Shown here: positions 37,329 through 45,950 of the stretch, one piece after another
Layout: each line of letters begins with the position of its first letter
Position numbering within the stretch: the first letter of the stretch is position 1
NCBI RefSeq assembly: GCF_027924185.1
Contig: NZ_BRVO01000001.1
Location: 806,001-870,000, forward strand
Direction of reading: 5' to 3'
DNA from: Neptunitalea lumnitzerae
Lineage (GTDB): Bacteria; Bacteroidota; Bacteroidia; Flavobacteriales; Flavobacteriaceae
DNA: 64,000 nt
Program-made: the position numbers and the translations under genes
The notes under the pieces: generated by a model
Told to the model about the DNA's origin: nothing
The model's input: only the letters and a program-made list of their open reading frames with translations
The model's database searches: none

Positions 37329-38344
37329 GATGTCACCTCATTTTCTTCGTTGGTTTCTGCATTTTCACCTTCATATTGTGTTTGCTCTGTACGAGCATCA
37401 TATCCTAAAGTTTGCAAATACTTAGAAAATACATCGGTATATCCGTGGGTGGTAATTACTTTTTCGCAACCTGTCTCCTTAATAGCGGTTAGTAGTTCAT
37501 TCCAATCGCAGTGGTCAGATAAAACAAAACCTCTATCTACAGCCCGTCTTCGTCTGGCACCTCTGAAAGCCATCCACCCACTGGCGGTAGCAGTTACAAA
37601 GGGCGCAAACCTTCGTAGCCATGGTGTGCCATGTGCGCTTGGTGGTGCAATAATTATATTACCGGCTATGGCTTTTTTATCGGTATCTGCGGTAATTCTA
37701 ACGGTGTCTGGCAGTGAGAAGTGAGGTCTAATAACTTCATTTAAATTCTCTACAGCAGCATGTGTATATATGGTGCCAATTGAGGTGTCTAAATTTTTAA
37801 TTAAGCGCTGTGCCTTACCTAAGGAGTAACCAAAGAGTACAGAGGTTTTACCCTCGGCTTTATTGGTTTTCCACCATTCGTTAATATCATTAAATACTTC
37901 TTGTTGCGGTCGCCATTTAAAAGCGGGTAGCCCAAAGGTACATTCAGTAATAAAGCTGTTGCATTTTACAGGTTCATACGGAACTGATAATCCATCGGGA
38001 TGTAATTTATAATCACCTGTAAAAACCCATACATCTCCTTTGTGTGCTACTCTAATTTGAGACGAACCAGGAATATGACCTGCCGGATGAAAGGAAAAAG
38101 TAACGTTGTTAATTATTATTTTTTCATTATAGTTTACCCCGGTAGCTTCAATAGCACCTAATCGGTGCTTTATAATAGGAACATTGTCGTGTTGGGTTAT
38201 ATATTTTTTATGTCCCCAACGCGAATGGTCTGCATGGCCATGTGTTATTAGGGCATTGTCTACTTTTTTCCAGGGGTCTAGGTATACATTTGCTTGTTGG
38301 CAATAAATACCTTTTTCTGTAAATTGAAGTAGTGGGGTTTTCAT
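37325..38344 (-). CDS. Ligase-associated putative exonuclease (metallo-beta-lactamase/SNM1-like)
   Basis: The 339-residue protein has HGHADH at 35-40, HPAGHIPGS (about 87-95), FTGDYKLHPDG (about 108-118) and late DHCDW and HGYTDVFSKYL motifs. This is a beta-CASP-type metallo-beta-lactamase fold, related to the SNM1/Artemis nucleases. It is the first gene of the cluster and overlaps the ligase by 4 nt. It likely trims DNA ends before ligation. The promoter is not clear; a TATATTTA-like box lies about 40 nt upstream. Confidence 0.9.
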   Translation of the reverse strand: MKTPLLQFTEKGIYCQQANVYLDPWKKVDNALITHGHADHSRWGHKKYITQHDNVPIIKHRLGAIEATGVNYNEKIIINNVTFSFHPAGHIPGSSQIRVAHKGDVWVFTGDYKLHPDGLSVPYEPVKCNSFITECTFGLPAFKWRPQQEVFNDINEWWKTNKAEGKTSVLFGYSLGKAQRLIKNLDTSIGTIYTHAAVENLNEVIRPHFSLPDTVRITADTDKKAIAGNIIIAPPSAHGTPWLRRFAPFVTATASGWMAFRGARRRRAVDRGFVLSDHCDWNELLTAIKETGCEKVITTHGYTDVFSKYLQTLGYDARTEQTQYEGENAETNEENEVTS

Positions 38345-38430
38345 GTAGCTTATTTTGTTTAGGAGGTAATTTACAGATAAATATAGGTTACTATTGATAA
38401 GGTTTTGTTATAATTTTCAGAAGTAAAATT

Positions 38431-38464
38431 TTTGAGTGTTAAAATTGAAGATTATGTATCTTTG
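38431..38464 (+). promoter_or_regulatory. Probable promoter of the TerB-like gene
   Basis: TTTG (38431-38434), a 22-nt spacer and TATCTTTG (38457-38464) resemble the Bacteroidota consensus, with the spacer slightly long. The ATG follows 19 nt after the -7 box. Confidence 0.5.
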
Positions 38465-38483
38465 TATAACTAAAAACTAAATA

Positions 38484-38915
38484 ATGGCATTTTCAGACTT
38501 ATATTCTCCTGGATTCAGGGATAGAAACAGAGACCACTTTGCAGCAATTGTGAGGGTGGCGTTATCAGATGGTATTATTAATGATGAAGAGCGCGCTTTT
38601 ATAGATAGGCTAGCACATCATTTAGAAATATCTGATGAAAAGAAGGCAGAAATCATAGAAAACCCTATGAAGTATGAAATCAATCCACCGGTGCTATATG
38701 AGGCGCGTTTGGAAAGATTGTATGATATAGCTCGTATGGTATATGTAGACCATATAGCAGATGATGAAGAAATGAAAATTATGATTCGCTTGGCAATAGG
38801 TTTAGGTTTTACACCAGGTAATGCTGAGTTTATTGTAAAGAAAGCGATGTACTTATTAAATTTAGGAGTAGATATAGATACTTTTAAAGAAGAAATAAGA
38901 TACATGAACAGATAA
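38484..38915 (+). CDS. TerB-like (tellurite resistance fold) protein
   Basis: The 143-residue soluble helical protein has the TerB pattern: two helical repeats, each with an acidic loop (VALSDGIINDEERAFIDRLA at about 26-45 and VYVDHIADDEEMKIMIRLA at about 90-108). TerB-like domains bind metals or other proteins and also occur in DjlA. Tellurite resistance itself is not implied. It diverges from the ligase-associated cluster across 139 nt and is followed by a terminator. Confidence 0.78.
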   Translation: MAFSDLYSPGFRDRNRDHFAAIVRVALSDGIINDEERAFIDRLAHHLEISDEKKAEIIENPMKYEINPPVLYEARLERLYDIARMVYVDHIADDEEMKIMIRLAIGLGFTPGNAEFIVKKAMYLLNLGVDIDTFKEEIRYMNR

Positions 38916-38943
38916 AAAAAACCGGGAAACTTCCCGGTTTTTT
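38916..38943. terminator. Terminator between terB-like gene and fbp
   Basis: Arms AAAAAACCGGGAA (38916-38928) and TTCCCGGTTTTTT (38931-38943) have a 2-nt spacer. Convergent genes flank it. Confidence 0.93.
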
Positions 38944-38949
38944 AATGCC

Positions 38950-39960
38950 TTATTGATTTGCTTTTTGAATAAATTCTTCCACTTTTTCCACCATATTTTT
39001 ACTTCCGCAAAAAAATGGAACCCTCTGATGTAATTCGGTAGGGGTAATGTCCATAATTGGGGTAAACCCGTTACTAGCTTTACCACCTGCTTGCTCTGCT
39101 AAAAAAGCAATAGGGTTACACTCATACAATAAACGTAACTTACCCTCTTCTGCAATAGAGCTTTTTGGGTACATGTAAATACCACCTTTAATCATGTTCC
39201 TATGAAAATCGGATACCAATGATCCAATATATCTAGAGGTGTATGGGCGGTCTCCTTCTTCTTTTTGGCAATACTTAATATAATCTTTTACCCCTTGTGG
39301 AAAATGAATGTAGTTACCCTCGTTTACAGAGTAAATTTTTCCATTTTCAGGAAATTGCATATTAGGGTTAGATAAATAGAAGGTACCAATAGCAGGGTTT
39401 AACGTAAACCCATTTACACCATCACCGGTAGTATATACAATCATAGTAGAGGTACCATAAACAATATATCCTGCCGCTACTTGATTTCGGCCAGGCTGTA
39501 AAAAGTCTTCTATCTGCACCGGTGAGCCTATAGGTGTTACTCTTCTGTATATAGAGAAGATTGTACCTACCGATACGTTTACATCAATGTTACTAGAACC
39601 ATCTAAGGGATCTATAAGTACAACATATTTGTTTTGGTGGTTGTCGTCACTACTATTAATGGTAATAAAGTCGTCTTCCTCTTCCGAGGCAATTCCGCAA
39701 ACAATTTCTCGATTACGGAGTGTTTCAATAAAAATGTTGTTAGCCATAACGTCCAGTTTTTGTTGATTTTCTCCCTGAACGTTTACTTCTCCGGCTGCCC
39801 CTAAAATATCCACTAAGCCTGCCTTGTTAACTTCGTGGTTTACTACTTTAGCTGCCAGTCGTAGGGCATTAATGAGTTTTGATAATTCCCCCGATGAGTA
39901 CCTAAACGAGTTTTGATTTTCAATAATGTACTCACCTAAGGTTTGGTGTTTTTTTGTCAT
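38950..39960 (-). CDS. fbp: Fructose-1,6-bisphosphatase class 1
   Basis: The 336-residue gluconeogenic enzyme hydrolyses fructose 1,6-bisphosphate. The metal-binding core [13 protein letters not shown] (about 116-128) and the upstream [10 protein letters not shown] (about 90-99) are intact. The active-site GGIYMYP and [17 protein letters not shown] motifs are also present. Length is normal for class 1. It stands alone between convergent terB-like and divergent GNAT genes. Confidence 0.96.
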   Translation of the reverse strand: MTKKHQTLGEYIIENQNSFRYSSGELSKLINALRLAAKVVNHEVNKAGLVDILGAAGEVNVQGENQQKLDVMANNIFIETLRNREIVCGIASEEEDDFITINSSDDNHQNKYVVLIDPLDGSSNIDVNVSVGTIFSIYRRVTPIGSPVQIEDFLQPGRNQVAAGYIVYGTSTMIVYTTGDGVNGFTLNPAIGTFYLSNPNMQFPENGKIYSVNEGNYIHFPQGVKDYIKYCQKEEGDRPYTSRYIGSLVSDFHRNMIKGGIYMYPKSSIAEEGKLRLLYECNPIAFLAEQAGGKASNGFTPIMDITPTELHQRVPFFCGSKNMVEKVEEFIQKANQ

Positions 39961-40086
39961 AGAGTAATATTTGTTGTGGTTCTATACAAATATCGGTAAA
40001 AATGTTATACTATAACGATTTCGTAAAAATTAAAATCCTTACATATGTAACTTTTAGTTATATTTGAAACATATATTTATAATATT

Positions 40087-40578
40087 ATGTTAACAATTCG
40101 ATTAGCCACAGAAAACGATATGAGTCAGGTGCTTCAGCTGATACAGGAGTTGGCTATTTTTGAAAAAGAACCTGATGCTGTTGAAGTTACCATTGAAGAT
40201 CTCAAGAACGATGGGTTTGGTACTACCCCTGCATTTACTGCTTTTGTAGCAGAAAAAGAGGGGGCTGTAGTAGGTTTGGCACTTTTCTATTACAGATATT
40301 CTACTTGGAAAGGAAAAACCATACATTTAGAGGACCTTATAGTCACTGAAACCGCCAGAGGTAACGGAGTAGGAAAGGCGTTATTAACAGAAGTTATTAA
40401 GTACGGTTACACAAAAAAAGTAAAACGAATAGAATGGAATGTTTTAGATTGGAACACTCCTGCAATTGAATTTTACGAGAGTAATGGTGCCGCTGTTCTA
40501 AGAGATTGGGATGTGGTACAACTAAACGAACAAGGAATACAAAATTATATTAATAGATTGGGCGATGCGAATTTTTAA
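40087..40578 (+). CDS. GNAT acetyltransferase, SSAT (diamine acetyltransferase)-like
   Basis: The 163-residue GNAT protein has a central strand AVVGLALFYYRYSTWKGKTI with HLEDLIVTETARGNGVGKALL (acetyl-CoA motif GNGVGKAL). The end is WNVLDWNTPAIEFYESNGA. The STWKG..LEDL..W..PAI.FY pattern matches spermidine/spermine acetyltransferase-type proteins. The substrate could be a polyamine or other amine. A TATATTTG -7-like box is at 40059-40066. It overlaps the next gene by 14 nt. Confidence 0.85.
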   Translation: MLTIRLATENDMSQVLQLIQELAIFEKEPDAVEVTIEDLKNDGFGTTPAFTAFVAEKEGAVVGLALFYYRYSTWKGKTIHLEDLIVTETARGNGVGKALLTEVIKYGYTKKVKRIEWNVLDWNTPAIEFYESNGAAVLRDWDVVQLNEQGIQNYINRLGDANF

Positions 40579-41815
40579 ATTTGGAGGAGCCTCGGTGAAG
40601 GATGCTGAGGGCGTAAGAAATGTGGTAAACGTATTAGAAACAGTAGGGTATGAGGGTACCTTGCTAGTAGTTTCTGCTATGGGAAAAACTACCAACGCTT
40701 TAGAGGTAGTGGTAAAAAATTATTTTACAGATAAAGATGCTTTGCCAGAAAGCATAGCACAGCTGAAGGCATACCATAATAGTATTATGGTAGACTTATT
40801 TGGTAAAGAAGAGCACCCGGTATTTTATAAAATAGACGGAGTGTTTGCCGAGTTGGTTTCTTTTCTTGATAGAAATAAATCTCCTAATAATAGCTTTGTG
40901 TATGATCAAGTGGTGAGTTTTGGAGAATTATTATCTACTACCATTCTTAGTTTTTATTTACAAGATAAAGGTATAAGAAACACATGGTTAGATGTTAGAA
41001 CGCTTATTAAAACCGATACCAGATACAGAGATGCAAAGGTAGATTGGGCTGTAACCGAAGAACAAATTGTAGCCGGGGTAAATAAAGAAGTGCTTAACAT
41101 TACACAAGGATTTTTAGGAAGTGACCCAAATAACTTTACTACTACTTTGGGTAGAGAAGGGTCTGATTATACCGCTGCAATATTTGCTTATTGTTTAGGT
41201 GCAGAAAGTGTAACTATTTGGAAAGATGTACCAGGAGTGTTAAATGCAGATCCTCGTTATTTTGAAAACACACAGTTGTTGCACCAAATTTCTTATCAAG
41301 AAGCTATTGAGCTAGCCTTTTATGGTGCCTCTGTAATTCACCCTAAAACATTGCAACCGTTACAACGTAAAGAAATTCCATTGCACGTAAAGTCGTTTTT
41401 AAATCCTACGGCAGCGGGTACAAGTGTTAGTAAAGGGCAAGATTTAGAGCCTATGGTGCCTTGCTTTATTGTTAAAAAAGGACAAGTTTTATTATCGCTT
41501 TCTACACTTGATTTCTCCTTCTTTGTAGAAGATAATATTAGTGAAATATTCAAATTATTGCACGAGGCTAAGATGAAAGTAGATGTAATTCAAAATTCTG
41601 CTATTAGTTTTTCGGTATGTGTTGAAAATAAGTATGATACGCTTGATAGTTTGTTAAATAAATTAAAAGGTAGATTTAAAATTGACTGCTACCAAGATGT
41701 GTCACTTTATACCGTAAGACACGTAAATTCAGAGGCTTTACAGCAAATTGAAGAAGGAAAAGAAGTACTGTTAAAACAATTATTACAAGATACTGTTCAA
41801 ATAGTTTCTAAATAA
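40565..41815 (+). CDS. Aspartate kinase (monofunctional)
   Basis: The 416-residue protein has FKFGGASVKDAEGV (4-17) as the aspartokinase signature. Later motifs are VVSFGELLSTTI (about 118-129), GREGSDYTAAIFA (about 197-209) and WKDVPGVLNADPR. The C-terminal third (about 285-416) has ACT-like regulatory repeats. It makes aspartyl phosphate, the substrate of asd in this same window. No homoserine dehydrogenase domain is fused. Its overlap with the acetyltransferase gene suggests co-translation. Confidence 0.92.
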   Translation: MRIFKFGGASVKDAEGVRNVVNVLETVGYEGTLLVVSAMGKTTNALEVVVKNYFTDKDALPESIAQLKAYHNSIMVDLFGKEEHPVFYKIDGVFAELVSFLDRNKSPNNSFVYDQVVSFGELLSTTILSFYLQDKGIRNTWLDVRTLIKTDTRYRDAKVDWAVTEEQIVAGVNKEVLNITQGFLGSDPNNFTTTLGREGSDYTAAIFAYCLGAESVTIWKDVPGVLNADPRYFENTQLLHQISYQEAIELAFYGASVIHPKTLQPLQRKEIPLHVKSFLNPTAAGTSVSKGQDLEPMVPCFIVKKGQVLLSLSTLDFSFFVEDNISEIFKLLHEAKMKVDVIQNSAISFSVCVENKYDTLDSLLNKLKGRFKIDCYQDVSLYTVRHVNSEALQQIEEGKEVLLKQLLQDTVQIVSK

Positions 41816-41860
41816 CCAATGGCTTTTTTGCTATATTTGTTAGTATAATGTAATAATTGA

Positions 41861-43675
41861 ATGGGATTAGTTACAGCTAAAGAAGTAGCAAAAGCAATAC
41901 ACTTAGATAAATACGGATTTATAGGAACTTTCATTGGTTGGTTACTAATGAAAGTTCTTAAAATCTCTACGCTGAATGCAATTTATAATCGTCATAAGCA
42001 TTTAGAGGGGATAGACTTTCTTAATGCCTTATTAGACGAGTTTAATATAAAATTTGAAATACCAGAGGAAGACTTAAAACGCTTGCCTAAGGAAGGGCCA
42101 TTTATTACCATTTCTAATCATCCGCTTGGAGGTATAGATGGAGTGCTGCTGTTAAAATTAATGGCAGAACAAAGAGCTGATTTTAAAATTATTGCAAACT
42201 TTTTGTTGCAACGTATTAAGCCATTGAGTCCTTATGTAATGCCGGTAAATCCGTTTGAAGATAGAAAGGATGCTAAGTCTAGCATAGCCGGTTTTAAACA
42301 TTCTATAAGACATTTACAAGACGGTCATCCGTTGGGTATTTTCCCGGCTGGTGAAGTTTCTACCTATAGAGATGGTAAACTTATTATAGATAAGCCTTGG
42401 GAAGAGGCTGCTATAAAACTTATTAAAAAGGCAGAAGTACCTGTAGTACCTATTTATTTTCATGCTAAAAATAGTAGGTTGTTTTACCGACTTTCTAAAA
42501 TTAGTGATACCCTTAGAACAGCTAAACTACCATCGGAATTATTAACCCAGAAAAAAAGAGTTATTAAAGTACGTATTGGTAGAACCATTTCGGTTGATGC
42601 GCAAAAAGAGTTTACAGACCTTCATGAGTTTAGTGAGTTTTTGAGAAGGAAAACTTATGTACTTTCTAATGTATACGAAAAGAATAGTATTTTAAAACAA
42701 ATACCTACTACCTTAAAACTTCCTAAGAGTCCTAAAGATATTATTACTCCGGTTTGTGCCGAAGCTATGGAGGCTGAGGTAGCTAGCTTGCGTACTCAGA
42801 ATTGTAGATTGCTTAAAAGTAAGAACTACGAAGTATTTTTGGCTGAATCTACAAGTATACCTAACATTTTACAAGAAATAGGGAGGTTGCGTGAGATTAC
42901 CTTTAGAGAAGTAGGAGAAGGAACTAATCAGGCGATAGATTTAGATAGTTTTGATGAATATTATCACCATTTGTTTCTGTGGGATGATGATGCTAAATGT
43001 TTAGCAGGAGCCTATAGAATGGGCTTAGGAAAAAGGATATTTGAGGCGCACGGTATACGAGGTTTTTATTTGCATGACCTTTTTAGATTTGAGCCTGAAT
43101 TGTATAAAATGATGAGCGAATCTATTGAAATGGGTAGGGCGTTTATTATTAAAGAATATCAGCAAAAACCAATGCCTCTGTTCTTGTTATGGAAAGGTAT
43201 TGTGCATACTACGTTAAGACACCCAGAGCACAATTATTTAATTGGTGGGGTAAGTATTAGTAATCAGTTTTCTAATTTCTCTAAATCGTTAATGATTGAG
43301 TTTATGAAATCTAATTATTACGACCCGTATGTGGCACAGTATATTAAACCTAAGAAAGAGTTTAAGGTAAAATTAAAAGATGCTGATAAAGATTTTATTT
43401 TTGATGAAACTAGGGCTGACCTTAACAAGTTTGATAAAATTATAGATGAGGTAGAGCCAGGAGAATTACGTTTACCAGTATTGATTAAGAAATACATTAA
43501 GCAAAATGCTAAAGTGGTAGCGTTTAATGTAGACCCTTTATTTAACAACTCAGTAGATGGTTTAATGTATATTAGAATTGCAGACTTACCAGAAAGTACG
43601 GTAAAGCCTGTTATGGAAGAATTTCAGGAAGAACTTGAACGCAAGTTCATGGGAGATCAAAACGACCATGCCTAA
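41861..43675 (+). CDS. olsF: OlsF-type bifunctional ornithine-lipid acyltransferase
   Basis: The 604-residue protein has two parts. The N-terminal half (about 70-270) is a PlsC-type acyltransferase with ISNHPLGGIDG (N-H-x4-D box) and FPAGEVSTYRDG. The C-terminal half (about 310-520) is a GNAT-fold N-acyltransferase like OlsB (FREVGEGTNQAIDLDSFDEYYHHL, then GRAFIIKEYQQKPMPLFLLWKG). In the related Serratia and Flavobacterium enzyme this fusion makes ornithine lipid in two acylations. A TATATTTG -7 box is at 41832-41839. It overlaps the next gene by 8 nt. Confidence 0.85.
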   Translation: MGLVTAKEVAKAIHLDKYGFIGTFIGWLLMKVLKISTLNAIYNRHKHLEGIDFLNALLDEFNIKFEIPEEDLKRLPKEGPFITISNHPLGGIDGVLLLKLMAEQRADFKIIANFLLQRIKPLSPYVMPVNPFEDRKDAKSSIAGFKHSIRHLQDGHPLGIFPAGEVSTYRDGKLIIDKPWEEAAIKLIKKAEVPVVPIYFHAKNSRLFYRLSKISDTLRTAKLPSELLTQKKRVIKVRIGRTISVDAQKEFTDLHEFSEFLRRKTYVLSNVYEKNSILKQIPTTLKLPKSPKDIITPVCAEAMEAEVASLRTQNCRLLKSKNYEVFLAESTSIPNILQEIGRLREITFREVGEGTNQAIDLDSFDEYYHHLFLWDDDAKCLAGAYRMGLGKRIFEAHGIRGFYLHDLFRFEPELYKMMSESIEMGRAFIIKEYQQKPMPLFLLWKGIVHTTLRHPEHNYLIGGVSISNQFSNFSKSLMIEFMKSNYYDPYVAQYIKPKKEFKVKLKDADKDFIFDETRADLNKFDKIIDEVEPGELRLPVLIKKYIKQNAKVVAFNVDPLFNNSVDGLMYIRIADLPESTVKPVMEEFQEELERKFMGDQNDHA

Positions 43676-44672
43676 AACATTATATTTTTTTCTTTTATTT
43701 TTGGTAGTAACTATAGCGTCTGTAAATGCACAGGCTATTGTTACAGGTTATGTATATGACCATACTACTAAAGAACCAATGCAAGGGGTAACCGTTTATT
43801 TTGATGGTACCAGTATTGGTACTGTAACAAATAAAGAGGGGTATTTTGAGTTAGAGACCGAGAAGCAAGTGACCGCTTCGCTTATTGTTAGTTATATAGG
43901 GTATGAATCTGTTCATATAAACAATCCTTACGCTTACAAAGACATTAAATTTTATTTAAAAGAAACTTCCTTTGCTTTAGATGAGGTGGTGCTACAGGCC
44001 GATCCGTTTACTAGAGAAGCGAAAATGGTAGTGTTTAGAAAAGAGTTTTTGGGGCAAGAATATGAAGGTAACTGTAAGATTTTAAACGAAGATGTTATTA
44101 TAGTTACCTATGATATGACGAAGAGTAAATTGCTGGCTTTTGCATCTGAGCCTTTAAAAATAATGAATACAGCATTAGGTTATGAGGTAACTTATAATTT
44201 GGTAGATTTTGAGGTGGTGTATACACAAAATTCTTTGAGTAGTATGTTTATTCAAAGTGTTTATTATGCAGGAACTTCCTTTTATAATGATATCTCTGAA
44301 GGGCAGGGTAAGTACAAAAGGAGACGAAGAAAAATTTACTATGGCTCTCCATTGCATTTTATGAGAACACTAGCGAAAGAGGAGTTAACAGAAGAGAAAT
44401 TTGGCGTTTATAAAAGATCTTTTCCGGTAGACCCGTTGCAACACTTTACAATATCTGATTCTTTAGGTTTAAAATATGTAACAGCAACCCAACCCAAATG
44501 GAATTTACTTTATAAAAAAGATGAACAGTCTGCTATGCAAATTTATACAGACGGTTTCTTTATAGACTCATACGGCAATTTTACTCCAGTAGATGCATTG
44601 GTTTTTGGAGGGTATATGGGGAAACTTAGGTTTAAAGATATGCTTCCCCTAGATTATTATCCTGATAAATAA
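43668..44672 (+). CDS. Exported CarboxypepD_reg-like domain protein
   Basis: I start it at ATG 43668, which gives a clean signal peptide (MPKTLYFFLLFLVVTIASVNAQ, 1-22); codons further up lie inside olsF. The 334-residue product begins with a carboxypeptidase-regulatory-like domain (ATG..VTGYVYDHTTKEPMQGVTVYFDG, then TNKEGYFEL, about 25-105). A longer beta-rich region follows, as in other Bacteroidota envelope proteins of this type. It has no TonB-receptor barrel. It is coupled to olsF, so a link to the outer membrane or its lipids is possible. Confidence 0.82.
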   Translation: MPKTLYFFLLFLVVTIASVNAQAIVTGYVYDHTTKEPMQGVTVYFDGTSIGTVTNKEGYFELETEKQVTASLIVSYIGYESVHINNPYAYKDIKFYLKETSFALDEVVLQADPFTREAKMVVFRKEFLGQEYEGNCKILNEDVIIVTYDMTKSKLLAFASEPLKIMNTALGYEVTYNLVDFEVVYTQNSLSSMFIQSVYYAGTSFYNDISEGQGKYKRRRRKIYYGSPLHFMRTLAKEELTEEKFGVYKRSFPVDPLQHFTISDSLGLKYVTATQPKWNLLYKKDEQSAMQIYTDGFFIDSYGNFTPVDALVFGGYMGKLRFKDMLPLDYYPDK

Positions 44673-44678
44673 ACAATT

Positions 44679-44694
44679 TTGGGTGTAAACCCAA
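44679..44694. terminator. Weak hairpin between convergent genes
   Basis: TTGGGT (44679-44684) and ACCCAA (44689-44694) flank GTAA. No clear T-run follows on the plus strand; the minus side is T-rich. Low confidence. Confidence 0.35.
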
Positions 44695-44708
44695 CTACTA
44701 GAATATAA

Positions 44709-44966
44709 TTAGAACCAGGGTTTTTTGCCTAGCTGATAGGTGTGGTAAAACTCTTCGTCTGTTTTAGTGAGGTATACAATGCCTTCTATAAGCCCAATGA
44801 TACTACCAACGGTACCGCAGGTTAGCAATGAGATGAGTAATAAAATAACACCTTCTTTGGTATAGCCTAATACAAATTTATGAATGGCTAATGAGCCAAA
44901 TAAAATACCCATAATACCTGCAATAATACGTTTACTTTCTTCTTGTGGATGATTGATGACTTCCAT
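44709..44966 (-). CDS. TM2-domain membrane protein
   Basis: The 85-residue protein has two membrane helices. IIAGIMGILFGSLAIHKFVLGYTKEGVILLL (about 14-44) contains the TM2 pattern G.LG..G.H.FYLG, here GSLAIHKFVLGY. A second helix and an acidic/aromatic tail follow (DEEFYHTYQLGKKPWF). TM2 proteins are common and of unclear role. The gene lies in a minus-strand run of short genes. Confidence 0.82.
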   Translation of the reverse strand: MEVINHPQEESKRIIAGIMGILFGSLAIHKFVLGYTKEGVILLLISLLTCGTVGSIIGLIEGIVYLTKTDEEFYHTYQLGKKPWF

Positions 44967-45004
44967 AGTGATTTTTTTTAATAGCGATGTAAAAATACAA
45001 AATG

Positions 45005-45391
45005 CTATTTAAAGGCTTGGTCTATAGGTTCCCAAAGTTCTATTTTATTTCCTTCAGGGTCTAATATCCAACCAAATTTTCCATAATCATAGGTTTCCAT
45101 ATCTCCTACAACGGTAACGCCTTCTTGCTTAAGTACTTCTAATAGTTCCTCTAGATTTTCTACTCTAAAGTTCATCATAAAGTCTTTTTCACTTGGCTTA
45201 AAATAGGAGGTGTCCTTTTTAAATGGACTCCATTGTGTAGAGCACTCTTTACCTTCTTCGTCTTTCCACCAAAAGGTACATCCGTATGCATCGGTATTAA
45301 GTCCTAAGTGGTTTTTATACCAGTCCTTTACTTTGTCTGGATCTTCTGTTTTAAAAAAGAAACCTCCTAAACCTGTTACTCTTTTTTTCAT
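45005..45391 (-). CDS. VOC (glyoxalase/dioxygenase-like) superfamily protein
   Basis: The 128-residue protein opens with GLGGFFFKTEDPDKVKDWYKNHLGL (7-31), the usual VOC start. It ends with GWILDPEGNKIELWEP (about 107-122), which includes a metal-ligand-type glutamate. A single VOC module would work as a dimer. The substrate is not readable. It lies 74 nt before a DUF1801 gene on the same strand, order reversed for transcription. Confidence 0.84.
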   Translation of the reverse strand: MKKRVTGLGGFFFKTEDPDKVKDWYKNHLGLNTDAYGCTFWWKDEEGKECSTQWSPFKKDTSYFKPSEKDFMMNFRVENLEELLEVLKQEGVTVVGDMETYDYGKFGWILDPEGNKIELWEPIDQAFK

Positions 45392-45464
45392 ATTGACTAG
45401 TTTTTAAATGAATTTAAAAATACAATTATCGTATGAAAGGTAAGTGAGTTATGTGTTTATAATT

Positions 45465-45920
45465 TTATCTTTTTAAATTATGCTCATAGATGTCAATCCA
45501 TTCTTGCGGAGTCATTTTTGTTACTAACTCCCCTAGTAGTTCATAGGGAATAGCATCAACCTTTTTAAAGCGGATACAACTTTTACCCATGTCTAATTTG
45601 TATTTACAATGTTTGGGGTATTCGGCAACAAACCAGTCTAACAGTTCTTTTTTGGCATATATACCCATATGGTAAAATGCAATAAAGTTTTTTTGAGAAG
45701 CAAAACTCATAAAAGGTAAGGGGAGTTCAGGAGAGCAGTGATATCCGGCAGGGTATACGCTTTTAGGAACTACGTAGCCAACCATACCATAACTCATACC
45801 TTCCTGAAATCCTTCAGGAAGGTTATTGAGTACAGTTTCTCTTAATTTTATAATAGCTGCTTTTCTATCCTCAGGAAGTTCTGAGATATATTCCTCTGGT
45901 GAGGTAGCTTTAGATGTCAT
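45465..45920 (-). CDS. DUF1801 (YdhG-like) domain protein
   Basis: The 151-residue soluble protein has YISELPEDRKAAIIKLRETVLNNLPEGFQEGMSYG (about 11-45). The middle has FMSFASQKNFIAFYHMGIY and the end CKYKLDMGKSCIRFKKVDAIPYELLGELV. This is the DUF1801 fold, related to iron chaperone frataxin-like folds; the function is unknown. It starts upstream of the VOC gene on the same strand, and both may be stress-related enzymes. Confidence 0.8.
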   Translation of the reverse strand: MTSKATSPEEYISELPEDRKAAIIKLRETVLNNLPEGFQEGMSYGMVGYVVPKSVYPAGYHCSPELPLPFMSFASQKNFIAFYHMGIYAKKELLDWFVAEYPKHCKYKLDMGKSCIRFKKVDAIPYELLGELVTKMTPQEWIDIYEHNLKR

Positions 45921-45950
45921 ATTTCTGTTACTTAGGGTTACACCCCTAAA

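Noticed and set aside
31716-38344. Mobile or phage-defence origin for the ligase-helicase-nuclease cluster
   Set aside because: No integrase, repeat boundary or composition shift is visible, and the families are those of the known ligase-associated repair set.
38484-38915. A tellurite-resistance operon
   Set aside because: Only one TerB-like protein is present, with none of the other ter genes.
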